NCBI RefSeq assembly: GCF_023652955.1
Contig: NZ_JAKLOY010000001.1
Span: forward strand, 744,001-808,000
DNA length: 64,000 bases
Origin: Geomonas sp. Red32
GTDB lineage: Bacteria > Desulfobacterota > Desulfuromonadia > Geobacterales > Geobacteraceae
Direction of reading: 5' to 3'
Below the pieces are notes generated by a model. The model was not told where the DNA came from and ran no database searches. It saw nothing but the letters and a program-made list of their open reading frames with translations. Position 1 is the stretch's first letter, and each line of letters begins with the position of its first letter. Of this stretch, positions 48,208-56,765 are shown piece by piece. A program made the position numbers and the translations under genes.

Positions 48208-49407
48208 ATGTCTCGCTTGTCCGACCTACCGTTACGGATCAAGTTTTTCGGTCTCATGTCCCTGCTCTTGCTGGTGCTGCTGGTGGTGACCGGCATCTTC
48301 ACCTATCAGCGGCAGCAAAGCCTCATCGTCCAGTTCGCCATCGACAACGCCCGCACTTTCGCGAAGGAACTGGTCGAGACCCGGGAGTACATGTCCTCGG
48401 TGGTCAAGGACGAGCCCGAGCACAACTACAACCTTGTCCCGCAGGTGGTGGCCACCCAGGTGGCCAGGCTGGTCACTCAGAACAGCAAATTCTACGTCCG
48501 CCAGGTTTCCCTTCGTTACCGTAACCCCCAGAACAGCCCGGACCCCTACGAAAAGGCGCAACTCGAGAAGTTCCGGCACAACCCGCCCCGCGAGGTGTAC
48601 GACATCGTCGATACCGGAGGGTCCGAGCTCTTCCGGTACATGCAGCCGATGCTCGCCACCGCCTCCTGCCTCAACTGCCACGGTCCCTTCGAAACGGCAC
48701 CCGACTTCGTCAAGGAGCGCTTCCCTCCCGGCCACTATTCGTACAACTACCACATCGGCGAGGTCATCGGGGCCGTGTCGGTCACCATTCCTCTCAAGGA
48801 CCTGTACGCCCAGCTCGGGGTCAACTTCGCCCTCGACATGGCTGCCCGTACGGCGATCTTTTTGATCGTGGTGACGGTCATGGCGCTCATCATGAGCCGG
48901 GAAATCGTCGCTCCGGTCAGGATGCTCTCCGAGACCATCACCCGCGTCACCCGCACCGGCGATTTCAGCGAAAAGCTCCCCCGGAGATCCAACGATGAGA
49001 TCGGCAAGCTCATCGGGGCCTTCAACGAGATGATGGATGAGCTTTCCCGCCGCACGGTGCAGTCGCACGAATCCGAGGAGCGCTACCGGAAGTTCATCGA
49101 GGTCGCCGCCTCCGCCATCGTCACCTTCCTCAAGGACGGCCGCATCGTCATCGCCAATCACAAGGCGGAGACGCTCCTTGGGCGCTCCCGCCAGGATCTT
49201 CTCGGGGACAACATCTTCGACTATCTCGAAGGGGGACCGGCCTTGAAGGAGAAGCTGGCCGGCGGCCAGATTCCGGCGGAGGCGACTTCCATCCAGCGGG
49301 TTATCAAGCTTGGCCGCGCCATCGAGGTGGAGATGGTCCTCACCGCCTCCCAGACCGACCGCGACCCGATGTTCACCGCCATCTTCCGCGAGCACGCGGA
49401 GGTGTAA
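48208..49407 (+). CDS. Heme-binding membrane sensor (Tll0287/DUF3365-HAMP-PAS) without output domain
   Basis: 399 residues. TM1 is at about 14-34. The periplasmic Tll0287-like domain (about 45-200) has one heme site, C154-LN-C157-H158, preceded by DTGGSELFRYMQPM. TM2 is at about 212-232, HAMP at about 233-285 (IVAPVRMLSETI...SNDEIGKLIGAFNEMMDEL), and PAS at about 292-395. Proteins with this input usually continue into a kinase, GGDEF or MCP domain, but here the frame ends after PAS and only repeats follow. It may signal through a partner or be a truncated relic. Confidence 0.82.
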   Translation: MSRLSDLPLRIKFFGLMSLLLLVLLVVTGIFTYQRQQSLIVQFAIDNARTFAKELVETREYMSSVVKDEPEHNYNLVPQVVATQVARLVTQNSKFYVRQVSLRYRNPQNSPDPYEKAQLEKFRHNPPREVYDIVDTGGSELFRYMQPMLATASCLNCHGPFETAPDFVKERFPPGHYSYNYHIGEVIGAVSVTIPLKDLYAQLGVNFALDMAARTAIFLIVVTVMALIMSREIVAPVRMLSETITRVTRTGDFSEKLPRRSNDEIGKLIGAFNEMMDELSRRTVQSHESEERYRKFIEVAASAIVTFLKDGRIVIANHKAETLLGRSRQDLLGDNIFDYLEGGPALKEKLAGGQIPAEATSIQRVIKLGRAIEVEMVLTASQTDRDPMFTAIFREHAEV

Positions 49408-49426
49408 CTACCGCAGCCAGGGGTCT

Positions 49427-49470
49427 CACCTCCCTTCCCCGTCGAGGGGAAAGACAAGATGGGGATGGCT
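49427..49470 (+). repeat. Family B palindrome, diverged
   Basis: TTCCCC GTCGA GGGGAA followed by a degraded tail (AGACAAGATGGGGATGG). It lies just after the heme-PAS sensor gene. Confidence 0.55.
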
Positions 49471-49540
49471 GGGATTTAAAGTGCCGCTGCGAAAGATTTT
49501 GCCGCCGGCCCTCTCATGTGCTACATTGCCGCTCCACTCA

Positions 49541-49582
49541 CCCCCAATCCTCACCCCTACCCTCCCCTTGAAGGGGAGGGGG
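49541..49582 (-). repeat. Family B palindrome, inverted copy
   Basis: CCCCCAATCCTCACCCCTAC followed by CCTCCCC TTGAA GGGGAGG, the reverse complement of the 21961 type. With the copy at 49427 it forms an inverted pair. Confidence 0.75.
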
Positions 49583-49633
49583 AGTTGGTCCTGAGCCGAA
49601 TCGTCAGTTCGAGACTATAAGGAGAATCACCGC

Positions 49634-50134
49634 ATGGCAAAAGAGCTCTACGTTGGGAGCCTTTCCTACGAAACCACCGAATACGACCTCGAAAAACTCT
49701 TCTCCGTCTCCGGGCGGGTAACTTCCGTCCACCTCATCAGGGACACCCAGACCGGCCGCTTCATGGGCTGCGGGTACGTAAGAATGTCCACCGATGCGGA
49801 GGCCAAAGACGCCATCCTCTCGCTGGACGGTGCAATCCTCTACACCAAGCCGATCACGGTCTCGATAGCCAACCCGCAGAAGCAGAAGAACCAGGGCGGC
49901 TACAAAGGGAAGAAGCCTGCCGGTGCCGCCGGAACGGGCGCACGCCCCGCAACCAGGAAGGCAGCGCCGAAAGGTGGCAAGGCGCCCGCATCCTCCGGTG
50001 CTGCTCCCAAAGCCGCACCCAAAGCCGCACCCAAACCCACATCGAAACCCGCATCGAAACCTGCCTCCCTGGGCGCCGCGCCGAAGTCCGGCACCAAACC
50101 AGCCTCCGCCAAACGCGCACCGAGGAAAGGGTAG
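49634..50134 (+). CDS. RRM RNA-binding protein with Lys/Ala/Pro-rich tail
   Basis: 166 residues. The N-terminal RRM (3-78) has RNP2 as ELYVGSLS and RNP1 as MGCGYVRM; the usual RNP1 aromatic pair is C-Y rather than F-Y/F. Residues 85-166 are low complexity (repeats of KAAPKAAPKPTSKPASKP type), strongly basic, resembling histone H1-like tails. Bacterial RRM proteins bind single-stranded RNA and are often linked to cold or stress, which is not shown here. ATG has AAGGAGAATCACCGC upstream. Flanked by family B palindromes. Confidence 0.85.
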   Translation: MAKELYVGSLSYETTEYDLEKLFSVSGRVTSVHLIRDTQTGRFMGCGYVRMSTDAEAKDAILSLDGAILYTKPITVSIANPQKQKNQGGYKGKKPAGAAGTGARPATRKAAPKGGKAPASSGAAPKAAPKAAPKPTSKPASKPASLGAAPKSGTKPASAKRAPRKG

Positions 50135-50168
50135 GCCGCGCTGCACTCAGCACCCGCGATGGCCGCCT

Positions 50169-50205
50169 CCCCCACCCCCTACCCCCCTCCCTCCAAGGGA
50201 GGGGG
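50169..50205 (-). repeat. Family B palindrome, inverted copy
   Basis: CCCCCACCCCCTACCCCCC then TCCCTCCAAGGGAGGGGGA. Located after the RRM gene. Confidence 0.7.
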
Positions 50206-50347
50206 AAAACTCGCCCCGGCCTCCTTCTTTAATTTCACCCGAGTCACTCCGCCCATAGCCCCCCCGTTTGCTAAGTTTCATTGCTGGAACTTTTGGTAAT
50301 TGGTCCCCCCCTTCCCTTCTTAAACTCATCCGTCTATACTACCCGCC

Positions 50348-52183
50348 ATGATTGCCCTATCCATGATCGATAACTTCCCGTCTTCACCGGGGGTTTACCT
50401 GATGAAGTCGGCGGACGGGACCATCCTCTACATCGGGAAGGCCCGCAGCCTCAAGAAACGCGTCCGGCAGTACGTGCTCGGCTCGGGCGACGCGCGCATC
50501 CATATCCGCTTCATGGTGCAGCTGGTGGAATCGGTGGAATTCATCGTCACCGATACCGAGAAAGAGGCACTGATCCTCGAGAACACCCTGATCAAGCGGC
50601 ACCACCCGAAGTACAACATCAACCTCCGGGACGACAAGACCTACTTCTCGCTCCGGATGGACATGAGAGAACGGTTCCCCCGCCTCTCACTGGTCCGCAA
50701 GGTCCCCTCCGACGGCGCCCGCTACTTCGGCCCCTACTCCTCGGCCACCTCTGCCAAGGAAGTGCTCAAGCAGCTCTACAAGGTCTTCCCGCTTCGCCAC
50801 TACCCGCTCGCCACCTGCATGGCGAGGAAGCGCCCCTGCCTCTACTATCAGATCAAGCAATGCTCCGCCCCCTGCTGCGGGCTCATCTCCGAGGCCGATT
50901 ACGCCGCTCTCGCGGAAGGGGCCGCCCTTTTCCTCGAGGGAAAGAACAACGAAATCGCCCGCATCTATCGCGCCAAGATGAACCTTGCCGCCGAGCAGAT
51001 GCGTTACGAGGACGCCGCACGTTATCGGGACCTCCTGAAAGCCATCGAGGTGACCGTGGAACGGCAGAAGGTGGTTTCCCACGGCGGCGATAGCGACGTC
51101 TTCGGTCTGCACCGTGCCGGCGAGGAGTTGCAGATCGCCCTCCTCCACATCCGCGGGGGCGCCCTCACCGGGAGCCGCAGCTTCCGCTTCGCGTGGGAGA
51201 TGGAGAACGATGAAGGCCTGGCGTCGTTTCTCAACGAATACTACGACCTCGACAACCCCATTCCCCCGTCGGTCCTCCTCCCGCTCCCTATCCCGGAGCC
51301 GGGCGCGCTCGAAGAACTCCTTACCGAGAAGGCGGGGAAGAAGGTTTCCATCACCGTTCCCCAGCGCGGCGCGAAGCTTGAGATGGTCATGCTGGCGCAG
51401 AAGAACGCGCAGACCGCGGCCGAGGAGCGGCTGGCCAAGGAAAGCTCGGCCGAGAACCTCCTCAAGGACCTGGCCGAGCGCCTGCATCTCCCGGCGCCGC
51501 CGCGAAGGATCGAGTGCTACGACATCTCCAACATCCAGGGGCAGATGGCGGTGGGGAGCCGGGTGGTCTTCATCGACGGCAAGGCCGACCGCTCGCTCTA
51601 CCGGCGCTACCGGATCCGCGAGGTGCTGCAGTCCGACGACTTCGCCATGATGCGGGAGGTGCTCTCGCGCCGCTTCAAACCGGAGAGCGAGGAGGACAAG
51701 CCTGACCTGATCGTGGTGGACGGCGGGCTCGGGCAGCTCGGCGTGCTGAACGCGGTGCTGGACGATCTGGGGGTGGAAGGGGTGGAGGCGGCCGGCCTCG
51801 CCAAGAGCCGGACCTTCCGCGACATGGAGAGCCCGGAGATCAGCAAGAGCGACGAGAGGGTCTTTAGGCCGGGGAGAAAGAACCCGATCACCCTCAGGCA
51901 GAACTCGGCGCCACTGCTGCTTCTCGCCCGCATACGCGACGAGGCGCACCGGTTCGCGGTCACCTACCACAAGAGCATCCGGAGTAAGGAGCTGACCGCC
52001 TCCGAGCTGGAAGGGATACCCGGGATCGGGCCGAAACGGAAGCGGCTCTTGCTGATCCGCTTCGGAAGCCTGAAGGGGATCAAGGACGCGAGCAGGGAAC
52101 AGCTCGCCTCCACCCCGGGCATGAGCGAAGCCGCCGCCCAAGCCGTGTGGGAGCATTTGCACGAGGAAACCCAACGGTCGTAG
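50348..52183 (+). CDS. uvrC: Excinuclease ABC subunit C
   Basis: 611 residues, full length. GIY-YIG nuclease domain (about 10-95; GVYLMKSADGTILYIGKARSLKKRV), Cys-containing linker (KRPCLYYQIKQCSAPCCG), UVR domain (YRAKMNLAAEQMRYEDAARYRDLLKAIE, described as about 203-230), UvrC RNase H-like nuclease domain (IECYDISNIQG, DLIVVDGGLGQL) and C-terminal HhH pair (GIPGIGPKRKRLLLIRFGS). It makes both incisions in nucleotide excision repair. There is no clear ribosome site at the first ATG; the Met at 50363 is an alternative start. Confidence 0.97.
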   Translation: MIALSMIDNFPSSPGVYLMKSADGTILYIGKARSLKKRVRQYVLGSGDARIHIRFMVQLVESVEFIVTDTEKEALILENTLIKRHHPKYNINLRDDKTYFSLRMDMRERFPRLSLVRKVPSDGARYFGPYSSATSAKEVLKQLYKVFPLRHYPLATCMARKRPCLYYQIKQCSAPCCGLISEADYAALAEGAALFLEGKNNEIARIYRAKMNLAAEQMRYEDAARYRDLLKAIEVTVERQKVVSHGGDSDVFGLHRAGEELQIALLHIRGGALTGSRSFRFAWEMENDEGLASFLNEYYDLDNPIPPSVLLPLPIPEPGALEELLTEKAGKKVSITVPQRGAKLEMVMLAQKNAQTAAEERLAKESSAENLLKDLAERLHLPAPPRRIECYDISNIQGQMAVGSRVVFIDGKADRSLYRRYRIREVLQSDDFAMMREVLSRRFKPESEEDKPDLIVVDGGLGQLGVLNAVLDDLGVEGVEAAGLAKSRTFRDMESPEISKSDERVFRPGRKNPITLRQNSAPLLLLARIRDEAHRFAVTYHKSIRSKELTASELEGIPGIGPKRKRLLLIRFGSLKGIKDASREQLASTPGMSEAAAQAVWEHLHEETQRS

Positions 52184-52194
52184 CCGACCCTCAG

Positions 52195-52230
52195 GTCCCC
52201 CCCTTTGCGAAGGGGGGACAGGGGGGATTT
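52195..52230 (+). repeat. Family A palindrome, single copy
   Basis: GTCCCCCCCTTTGCGAAGGG followed by GGGACAGGGGGGATTT. It begins 12 nt after the uvrC stop. Confidence 0.85.
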
Positions 52231-52265
52231 TGGCGCTGCCAGCCGCATCACTACGTAGCCGGCTT

Positions 52266-52303
52266 CCCCCACCCCCTCGCCCCCTCCCTCCAGGGGAGGG
52301 GGA
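52266..52303 (-). repeat. Family B palindrome, inverted copy
   Basis: CCCCCACCCCCTCGCCCCC then TCCCTCCAGGGGAGGGGGA, next to the family A copy. Confidence 0.7.
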
Positions 52304-52311
52304 ATCAATAA

Positions 52312-52348
52312 AAAAGCCCCCTGGTCCATGACGGTCCAGGGGGCTTTT
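52312..52348 (-). terminator. Bidirectional terminator between mglA and uvrC
   Basis: A 13-bp stem AAAAGCCCCCTGG / CCAGGGGGCTTTT. On the minus strand a T run follows, ending the mglB-mglA transcript 26 nt after its stop. Confidence 0.9.
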
Positions 52349-52374
52349 GTTATCTGGCGGGAAGAAGGTTTCTT

Positions 52375-52962
52375 TTAGTGCCCCTTCTTCAAATCGAACA
52401 GGATCAGCTTGGCGATGGCCTTCAGGGTCTCGAAAACCCCTTCGCCGGTGGTGGCGCAGGCTTCGAAGTCGGGGACGTTGGTCGGGTTCAGCTCTTTGCG
52501 GAGCTCGTCGACCGAGAGCGCATTAGGGAGGTCACGCTTGTTGTACTGCACGACGTAGGGGATCTTGTCGAGATCGTACCCCTGCTCGGCCAGGTTGATC
52601 CGGAGGTTCTCAACGCTCTCGATGTTGGCGTCCATCCGCTCTTCCTGGGAGTCGGCCACGAACACCACCCCGTCCACCCCTTTCAGGATCAGCTTGCGGG
52701 AAGCATCGTAGAAAACCTGGCCGGGAACGGTATAGAGGTGGAAGCGGGTCTTGAAACCGCGAATTTCGCCGAGAGCCAGCGGGAGGAAGTCGAAAAACAG
52801 GGTCCGCTCGGTCTCGGTGGCCAGGCTGATCATCTTCCCCTTCGCGTCCGGGGCTGTCTTCTGGTAAACGAACTGCAGATTGGTCGTCTTCCCGCAGAGG
52901 CCCGGGCCGTAGTAGACGATCTTGCAGTTAATCTCGCGGGAAGCGTAGTTGATGAAGGACAT
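52375..52962 (-). CDS. mglA: MglA-family small GTPase
   Basis: 195 residues. The N-terminus [20 protein letters not shown] is the MglA signature, and the P-loop is GPGLCGKTT (19-27). The switch region has the MglA-type [21 protein letters not shown], and NKRDLP is the G4 motif. MglA controls cell polarity and motility with its GAP MglB, encoded directly upstream. In Geobacter-like bacteria the output could be pili or motility, which is inferred. Confidence 0.92.
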   Translation of the reverse strand: MSFINYASREINCKIVYYGPGLCGKTTNLQFVYQKTAPDAKGKMISLATETERTLFFDFLPLALGEIRGFKTRFHLYTVPGQVFYDASRKLILKGVDGVVFVADSQEERMDANIESVENLRINLAEQGYDLDKIPYVVQYNKRDLPNALSVDELRKELNPTNVPDFEACATTGEGVFETLKAIAKLILFDLKKGH

Positions 52963-53050
52963 CGGGGTTTACCTCTTTCTTTAACTCTCCCCCGTCAGGC
53001 AGTCAGGAGAGGTATTCGCTTCGTGAATCTCACGGCGGCCCGCAGGACCG

Positions 53051-53542
53051 CTAGCTGAAGAGATTGTCGATATCGTCGTCGGTGATCTCGGCGAAGGGGA
53101 AGTCGCTGTCGCCGCTCTTCTCCTTCTCCTCGCTCTTTTGCACGAGACGGCCGAAGATGACCGCCAGTTCCTCGGAGGCCTTCTTCACCCTGAGACGGAC
53201 AAGGCCAAGCGACGAGCGGGCGTCGAAGAGAACGACCAGGATGACACGGCCGGCCACGATGGAGATGTGGAGGTTGTCCTTCTCCCCCTCGTGGAAGAGG
53301 ATGGAGAATTCCTTCTCGCCGATCAGCTTGGCGAGCCCGCCGGTGGCGGCGATGTTACCTGCGGTGAGCGAAGCCAGCGAGGTGGTGTCGAAACGCTCGG
53401 TTTCACCACACCCGGTTATCAGCTGGCCGTTCTTGTCCACCAGAAAGATCACCTTGGCGTTCGCTTCCCTCAGGAGCTTCTCGATGACCACGTTTATCTG
53501 TTTGAATTCCTCATCGTACATGATCAACTGAGGATTCGACAT
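53051..53542 (-). CDS. mglB: MglB-type Roadblock/LC7 protein
   Basis: 163 residues. The Roadblock/LC7 fold has MYDEEFKQINVVIEKLLREANAKVIFLVDKNG (helix-strand, about 8-39), the helix TTSLASLTAGNIAATGGLAKLIG and HISIVAGRVILVVLFD. An acidic C-terminal tail (about 140-163) ends DDDIDNLFS. MglB homodimers act as GAP for MglA. It lies 88 nt upstream of mglA on the same strand. Confidence 0.88.
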   Translation of the reverse strand: MSNPQLIMYDEEFKQINVVIEKLLREANAKVIFLVDKNGQLITGCGETERFDTTSLASLTAGNIAATGGLAKLIGEKEFSILFHEGEKDNLHISIVAGRVILVVLFDARSSLGLVRLRVKKASEELAVIFGRLVQKSEEKEKSGDSDFPFAEITDDDIDNLFS

Positions 53543-53648
53543 GAAGGACTCCTTAACGGGTGCTGACTTTAGCCGTCTTTTGACGCGGATTATACTCTAT
53601 AGCAGAACTCAACTGCCATTTCAAGGAATATGCCGTGGAGATATCCGG

Positions 53649-55058
53649 CTACACCCCGGCGATCCCGCGGGCGGCCTGGAGAAGCTGATCCACCTTGGCC
53701 GGGTCCCCCGCCTCGCTGTACAGCCTCAGGACCGGCTCGGTCCCGGAGGGGCGGATCAGCAGCCACGCGCCGTCGGCGAAGATGTACTTGAAGCCGTCGC
53801 TGAAGTTGGTGTCTACCACGGAGTGCCCGGCGATGGTGGAGATCCCTCCCGCGGAGAGGTCGCTGACCAGCTTCTGCTTCGAGGTGTTGTCGATCGGGAG
53901 ATCGATGCGGGCGTAGTGGAAGTGCCCGATCTCGTCCATGGTCTCGTTAAGGAGCGCGCGGAGCCCCTTACCGCTCATGGCCATCGCCTCCAGGAGAAGA
54001 AGTCCCATGAGGATGCCGTCGCGTTCGGGGATGTGCCCCTTGACGCCGAGGCCGCCGGACTCCTCGCCACCCATCAGGATGTCGTTGGCCAGCATCATCT
54101 CGCAGATGTGCTTGAAGCCGATCGGGGTCTCGAAGATCTTGAGGCCGTACTTCTCCGCCAAAAGGTCGATCATCCGGGTGGTGGAGACGGTCTTGACCAC
54201 GCCGCCCCGTACCCCTTTGCGCTCGTAAAGGTGACGGAGAAGGACGGTGAAGATGCGGTGGGAGGAGAAGAATTCGCCGGTCTCGTCGACCGCGCCGATC
54301 CGGTCCGCATCGCCGTCGAGGGCGAGACCGACCTGGAATTTACCATCGCGTACCAGGGAGGCGAGCTCTTCGAGGTGCTCGGCGATCGGCTCGGGGGGAT
54401 GGCCGCCGAAGCTCGGGTTCTCGATGCCGTGGATCTCGGTGATGCCGGGGACCAGGCGCGGCAGGTAGCCGCAGCCGGCGCCGAACATCGGGTCGGCCAC
54501 CGCCTTGATCCCGGATTTGTTGATGAGCTCCAGGTCGACGTACTTGCCGAGCTGGGCGAGGTAGGCCCCTTCGGCGTCGAAGGCCTGCAGCACGCCGGAG
54601 GCCTTGGCGTCGGCGAGGCTCACCGAGACCACTTTGCGCCCCTTGGCCTGGTTGTCGGCCACCATACGCTCGAGCACCTTGGTGGTGGAGGGGCGGGCCG
54701 AGCCGCCGAAGGATTCCTTGACCTTGAACCCGTTGTAGCGGGGGGGATTGTGGCTGGCAGTGATCATGATGCCGGCCCCGGCGCCCTTCTCGAAGACCGC
54801 CCAGGAAACGGCCGGAGTCGGCGCGTAGCCGTCGCAAAGCCAGGTCTTGATGCCGTTGCCGGCCGCGATGCCGGCCACGCATTCGGCGAACTCCTTGGAG
54901 AGGAAGCGGCGGTCGTAGCCGATCACCAGCCCCTTATCGGCCAGCTTCTCGGCGTGCAGGTAATCCATGGTCGCCTGGGCCACCAGGGAAAGATTTTCAA
55001 AGGTAAAGGTATCGGCTATGACGCCTCGCCAGCCGTCGGTTCCAAATTGAATCTGCAA
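53649..55058 (-). CDS. Phosphoglucomutase/phosphomannomutase family protein
   Basis: 469 residues with the four alpha-D-phosphohexomutase domains. Catalytic Ser is S102 (IMITASHNPP), the metal loop is DGDADR (248-253), the sugar-binding loop is MGGEESGGLG, and the phosphate-binding loop is RPSGTEP. It interconverts hexose 1- and 6-phosphates for nucleotide-sugar synthesis. Whether it uses glucose, mannose or glucosamine is not decided by the sequence. Confidence 0.93.
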   Translation of the reverse strand: MQIQFGTDGWRGVIADTFTFENLSLVAQATMDYLHAEKLADKGLVIGYDRRFLSKEFAECVAGIAAGNGIKTWLCDGYAPTPAVSWAVFEKGAGAGIMITASHNPPRYNGFKVKESFGGSARPSTTKVLERMVADNQAKGRKVVSVSLADAKASGVLQAFDAEGAYLAQLGKYVDLELINKSGIKAVADPMFGAGCGYLPRLVPGITEIHGIENPSFGGHPPEPIAEHLEELASLVRDGKFQVGLALDGDADRIGAVDETGEFFSSHRIFTVLLRHLYERKGVRGGVVKTVSTTRMIDLLAEKYGLKIFETPIGFKHICEMMLANDILMGGEESGGLGVKGHIPERDGILMGLLLLEAMAMSGKGLRALLNETMDEIGHFHYARIDLPIDNTSKQKLVSDLSAGGISTIAGHSVVDTNFSDGFKYIFADGAWLLIRPSGTEPVLRLYSEAGDPAKVDQLLQAARGIAGV

Positions 55059-55150
55059 GTCTACCCACCTCCCCGGATTTTATGAGACGGCATTTTCCAC
55101 GGCGGCACCTGATCTGTCAACCATTTGTTAACGGGAGATCAAGCTAAGGG

Positions 55151-55179
55151 TTGACCGCCAGTGAGGATTGCCTTATAAA
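55151..55179 (+). promoter_or_regulatory. Sigma-70-type promoter of the cyclophilin gene
   Basis: -35 TTGACC (55151-55156), 17-nt spacer, -10 TATAAA (55174-55179). The start codon lies 39 nt downstream. Confidence 0.8.
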
Positions 55180-55218
55180 TTAATGGCACGCAAACCAACC
55201 AGAAAGGGGAACCGTAAC

Positions 55219-55788
55219 ATGCTGAAAAAACTGATGTGCCTCCTTACCCTGCTCCTTTGCTTCGCCGGTACCGCTGTGGCTGCCGACCACAACCCGATGG
55301 CGGTCATCGAGACGAACATGGGCGACATCAAGATCGAGCTCTTCCAGAAAGAAGCGCCGATCTCGGTCAAAAATTTCCTCGATTACGCCAAGAAAGGTTT
55401 CTACGGCGGGACCGTCTTCCACCGCGTCATCCCCAACTTCATGATCCAGGGTGGCGGCATGGACGCGAACCTCACCCCCAAGCCGACCGATCCGCCGATC
55501 AAGAACGAGGCCACCAACGGGCTCAAGAACGATCGCGGCACCCTCGCCATGGCCCGTACCATGATCGTCGACTCGGCGACGTCGCAGTTCTTCATCAACG
55601 TGGCGAACAACGACTTCCTCAACCACCGGGACAACCAGATGGGGTACGGCTACGCGGTCTTCGGCAAGGTCGTCTCCGGCATGGAAGTGGTGGACAAGAT
55701 CGCCGCCACCAAGACCGGCTACAGCCGCGGGATGGCCGACGTCCCGGCCACTCCGGTGATCATCAAGGCGGTGAAGGTCCTCAAGTAG
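55219..55788 (+). CDS. Periplasmic cyclophilin-type peptidyl-prolyl isomerase
   Basis: 189 residues. A signal peptide (about 1-21, LKKLMCLLTLLLCFAGTAVAA) precedes the cyclophilin barrel. Active-site blocks are FHRVIPNFMIQGGG (catalytic Arg), SATSQFFINV and YAVFGKVVSGMEVVDKI. It speeds proline isomerisation of exported proteins. The ATG at 55219 has an AAAGGGG site; upstream in-frame ATGs overlap the promoter spacer or lack a site. Monocistronic, with its own promoter and terminator. Confidence 0.93.
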   Translation: MLKKLMCLLTLLLCFAGTAVAADHNPMAVIETNMGDIKIELFQKEAPISVKNFLDYAKKGFYGGTVFHRVIPNFMIQGGGMDANLTPKPTDPPIKNEATNGLKNDRGTLAMARTMIVDSATSQFFINVANNDFLNHRDNQMGYGYAVFGKVVSGMEVVDKIAATKTGYSRGMADVPATPVIIKAVKVLK

Positions 55789-55809
55789 GAACTGCCGGCA
55801 CAGAAACGG

Positions 55810-55842
55810 AAAAGGGCGCCTCCTCGGGGGCGCCCTTTTTTT
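55810..55842 (+). terminator. Intrinsic terminator after the cyclophilin gene
   Basis: An 11-bp stem AAAAGGGCGCC / GGCGCCCTTTT with seven Ts. Confidence 0.95.
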
Positions 55843-55918
55843 ATTAGCTTGTCGTGCTCCACAAAATGGGCCAAGCCCCCCCCTTTTTAGGCTCATCAGG
55901 AAATACTGGGGATACAAG

Positions 55919-56010
55919 GCCCCCCCCTTTGAAAAAGGGGGGACAGGGGGGATTTGTGACGTTTGCAGCAGGGGAAATCCCTCAAAATCCCCTTTTTTCA
56001 AAGGGGGACT
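55919..56010. repeat. Inverted pair of family A palindromes
   Basis: A forward copy (55919-55956, GCCCCCCCTTTGAAAAAGGG core with ACAGGGGGGATTT tail) faces an inverted copy (55975-56010) across an 18-nt spacer. The tails point inward. No gene lies between. Confidence 0.88.
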
Positions 56011-56069
56011 TTGAGCTTCCCCGAAATTCACGAACGTTTTTCTAAGGGGGGAGAAGAGGCAGGCCGGTT

Positions 56070-56753
56070 TTATTCGCGTTTTCTCCGCTGGGCGAGGAGC
56101 ATCAGGTTCCCCACCGTGAAGAGGAGTCCCCCAGCCAAGGCGGGAAGCGCCCCCGGCTCCCGGTGGATCTCCATCAGGGCCATCGGCATCGGCCCGAGAT
56201 CCACCTGCTTCACATAAATCCCGAACCCTTTATGGAAGAAGGGATGATTGGGCGAGGTGGTCCCAACCTCACCGTTGGCGAAGCGAAGCTCGGCGCGGTA
56301 GGAGATGGGCATTCCGGACTGGTCGGTCTCGCCGCTGATCTTCTCTACCCGGACCGGCTCACGGTCGGGAAAGCCGATTACCGTCCCCTCCCCGACCTGC
56401 AGAACGTCCTTCATCCCGCCGGAGGCCGACACAAGGTGCGCCACCGCGATGAGGAGAAAGCCCAGGTGCATCAGGTGGGGAGCGATGCTCCGCCCCTTTT
56501 TCCTGAGGGCCTCGATGGAGCAGAGGATGGCGTTCAGCGCTAGTACCGCCATCAGGGCGACCGCCAGCCAAAGCCACCAGCTGTAGGAGAGCGGGGCATG
56601 GCGGAGCCAGATGAGGAGCGGGAGATCGTTGATGCGGGAGTTCTCGCCGCCTCCGGGAGAGAAGGAGCCAAGCGCCAGGGCGACCATCAGGAAGGTCAGC
56701 AGCCAGAGCCCGAGGTTGAGCGAGGTGAGGCGTTGGTAGATCGTCTTCAGCAT
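56070..56753 (-). CDS. ResB-like cytochrome c biogenesis protein (short form)
   Basis: 227 residues with four helices: about 13-30 (NLGLWLLTFLMVALALGSF), 60-80, 92-110 and near 205-220. An extracytoplasmic part lies between (KDVLQVGEGTVIGFPDREPVRV). It matches the N-terminal core of ResB but is half its length, like the short ResB proteins encoded next to CcsA in Geobacter. It pairs with the CcsA gene 12 nt upstream. It is a second System II set, in addition to the genes at 1-2643. Confidence 0.82.
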   Translation of the reverse strand: MLKTIYQRLTSLNLGLWLLTFLMVALALGSFSPGGGENSRINDLPLLIWLRHAPLSYSWWLWLAVALMAVLALNAILCSIEALRKKGRSIAPHLMHLGFLLIAVAHLVSASGGMKDVLQVGEGTVIGFPDREPVRVEKISGETDQSGMPISYRAELRFANGEVGTTSPNHPFFHKGFGIYVKQVDLGPMPMALMEIHREPGALPALAGGLLFTVGNLMLLAQRRKRE

Positions 56754-56765
56754 GGCACCCTCCCC

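Noticed and set aside
49408-49633. Frameshifted output domain of the heme-PAS sensor
   Set aside because: No kinase, GGDEF or MCP residues were seen in any frame downstream; the region is repeat sequence.
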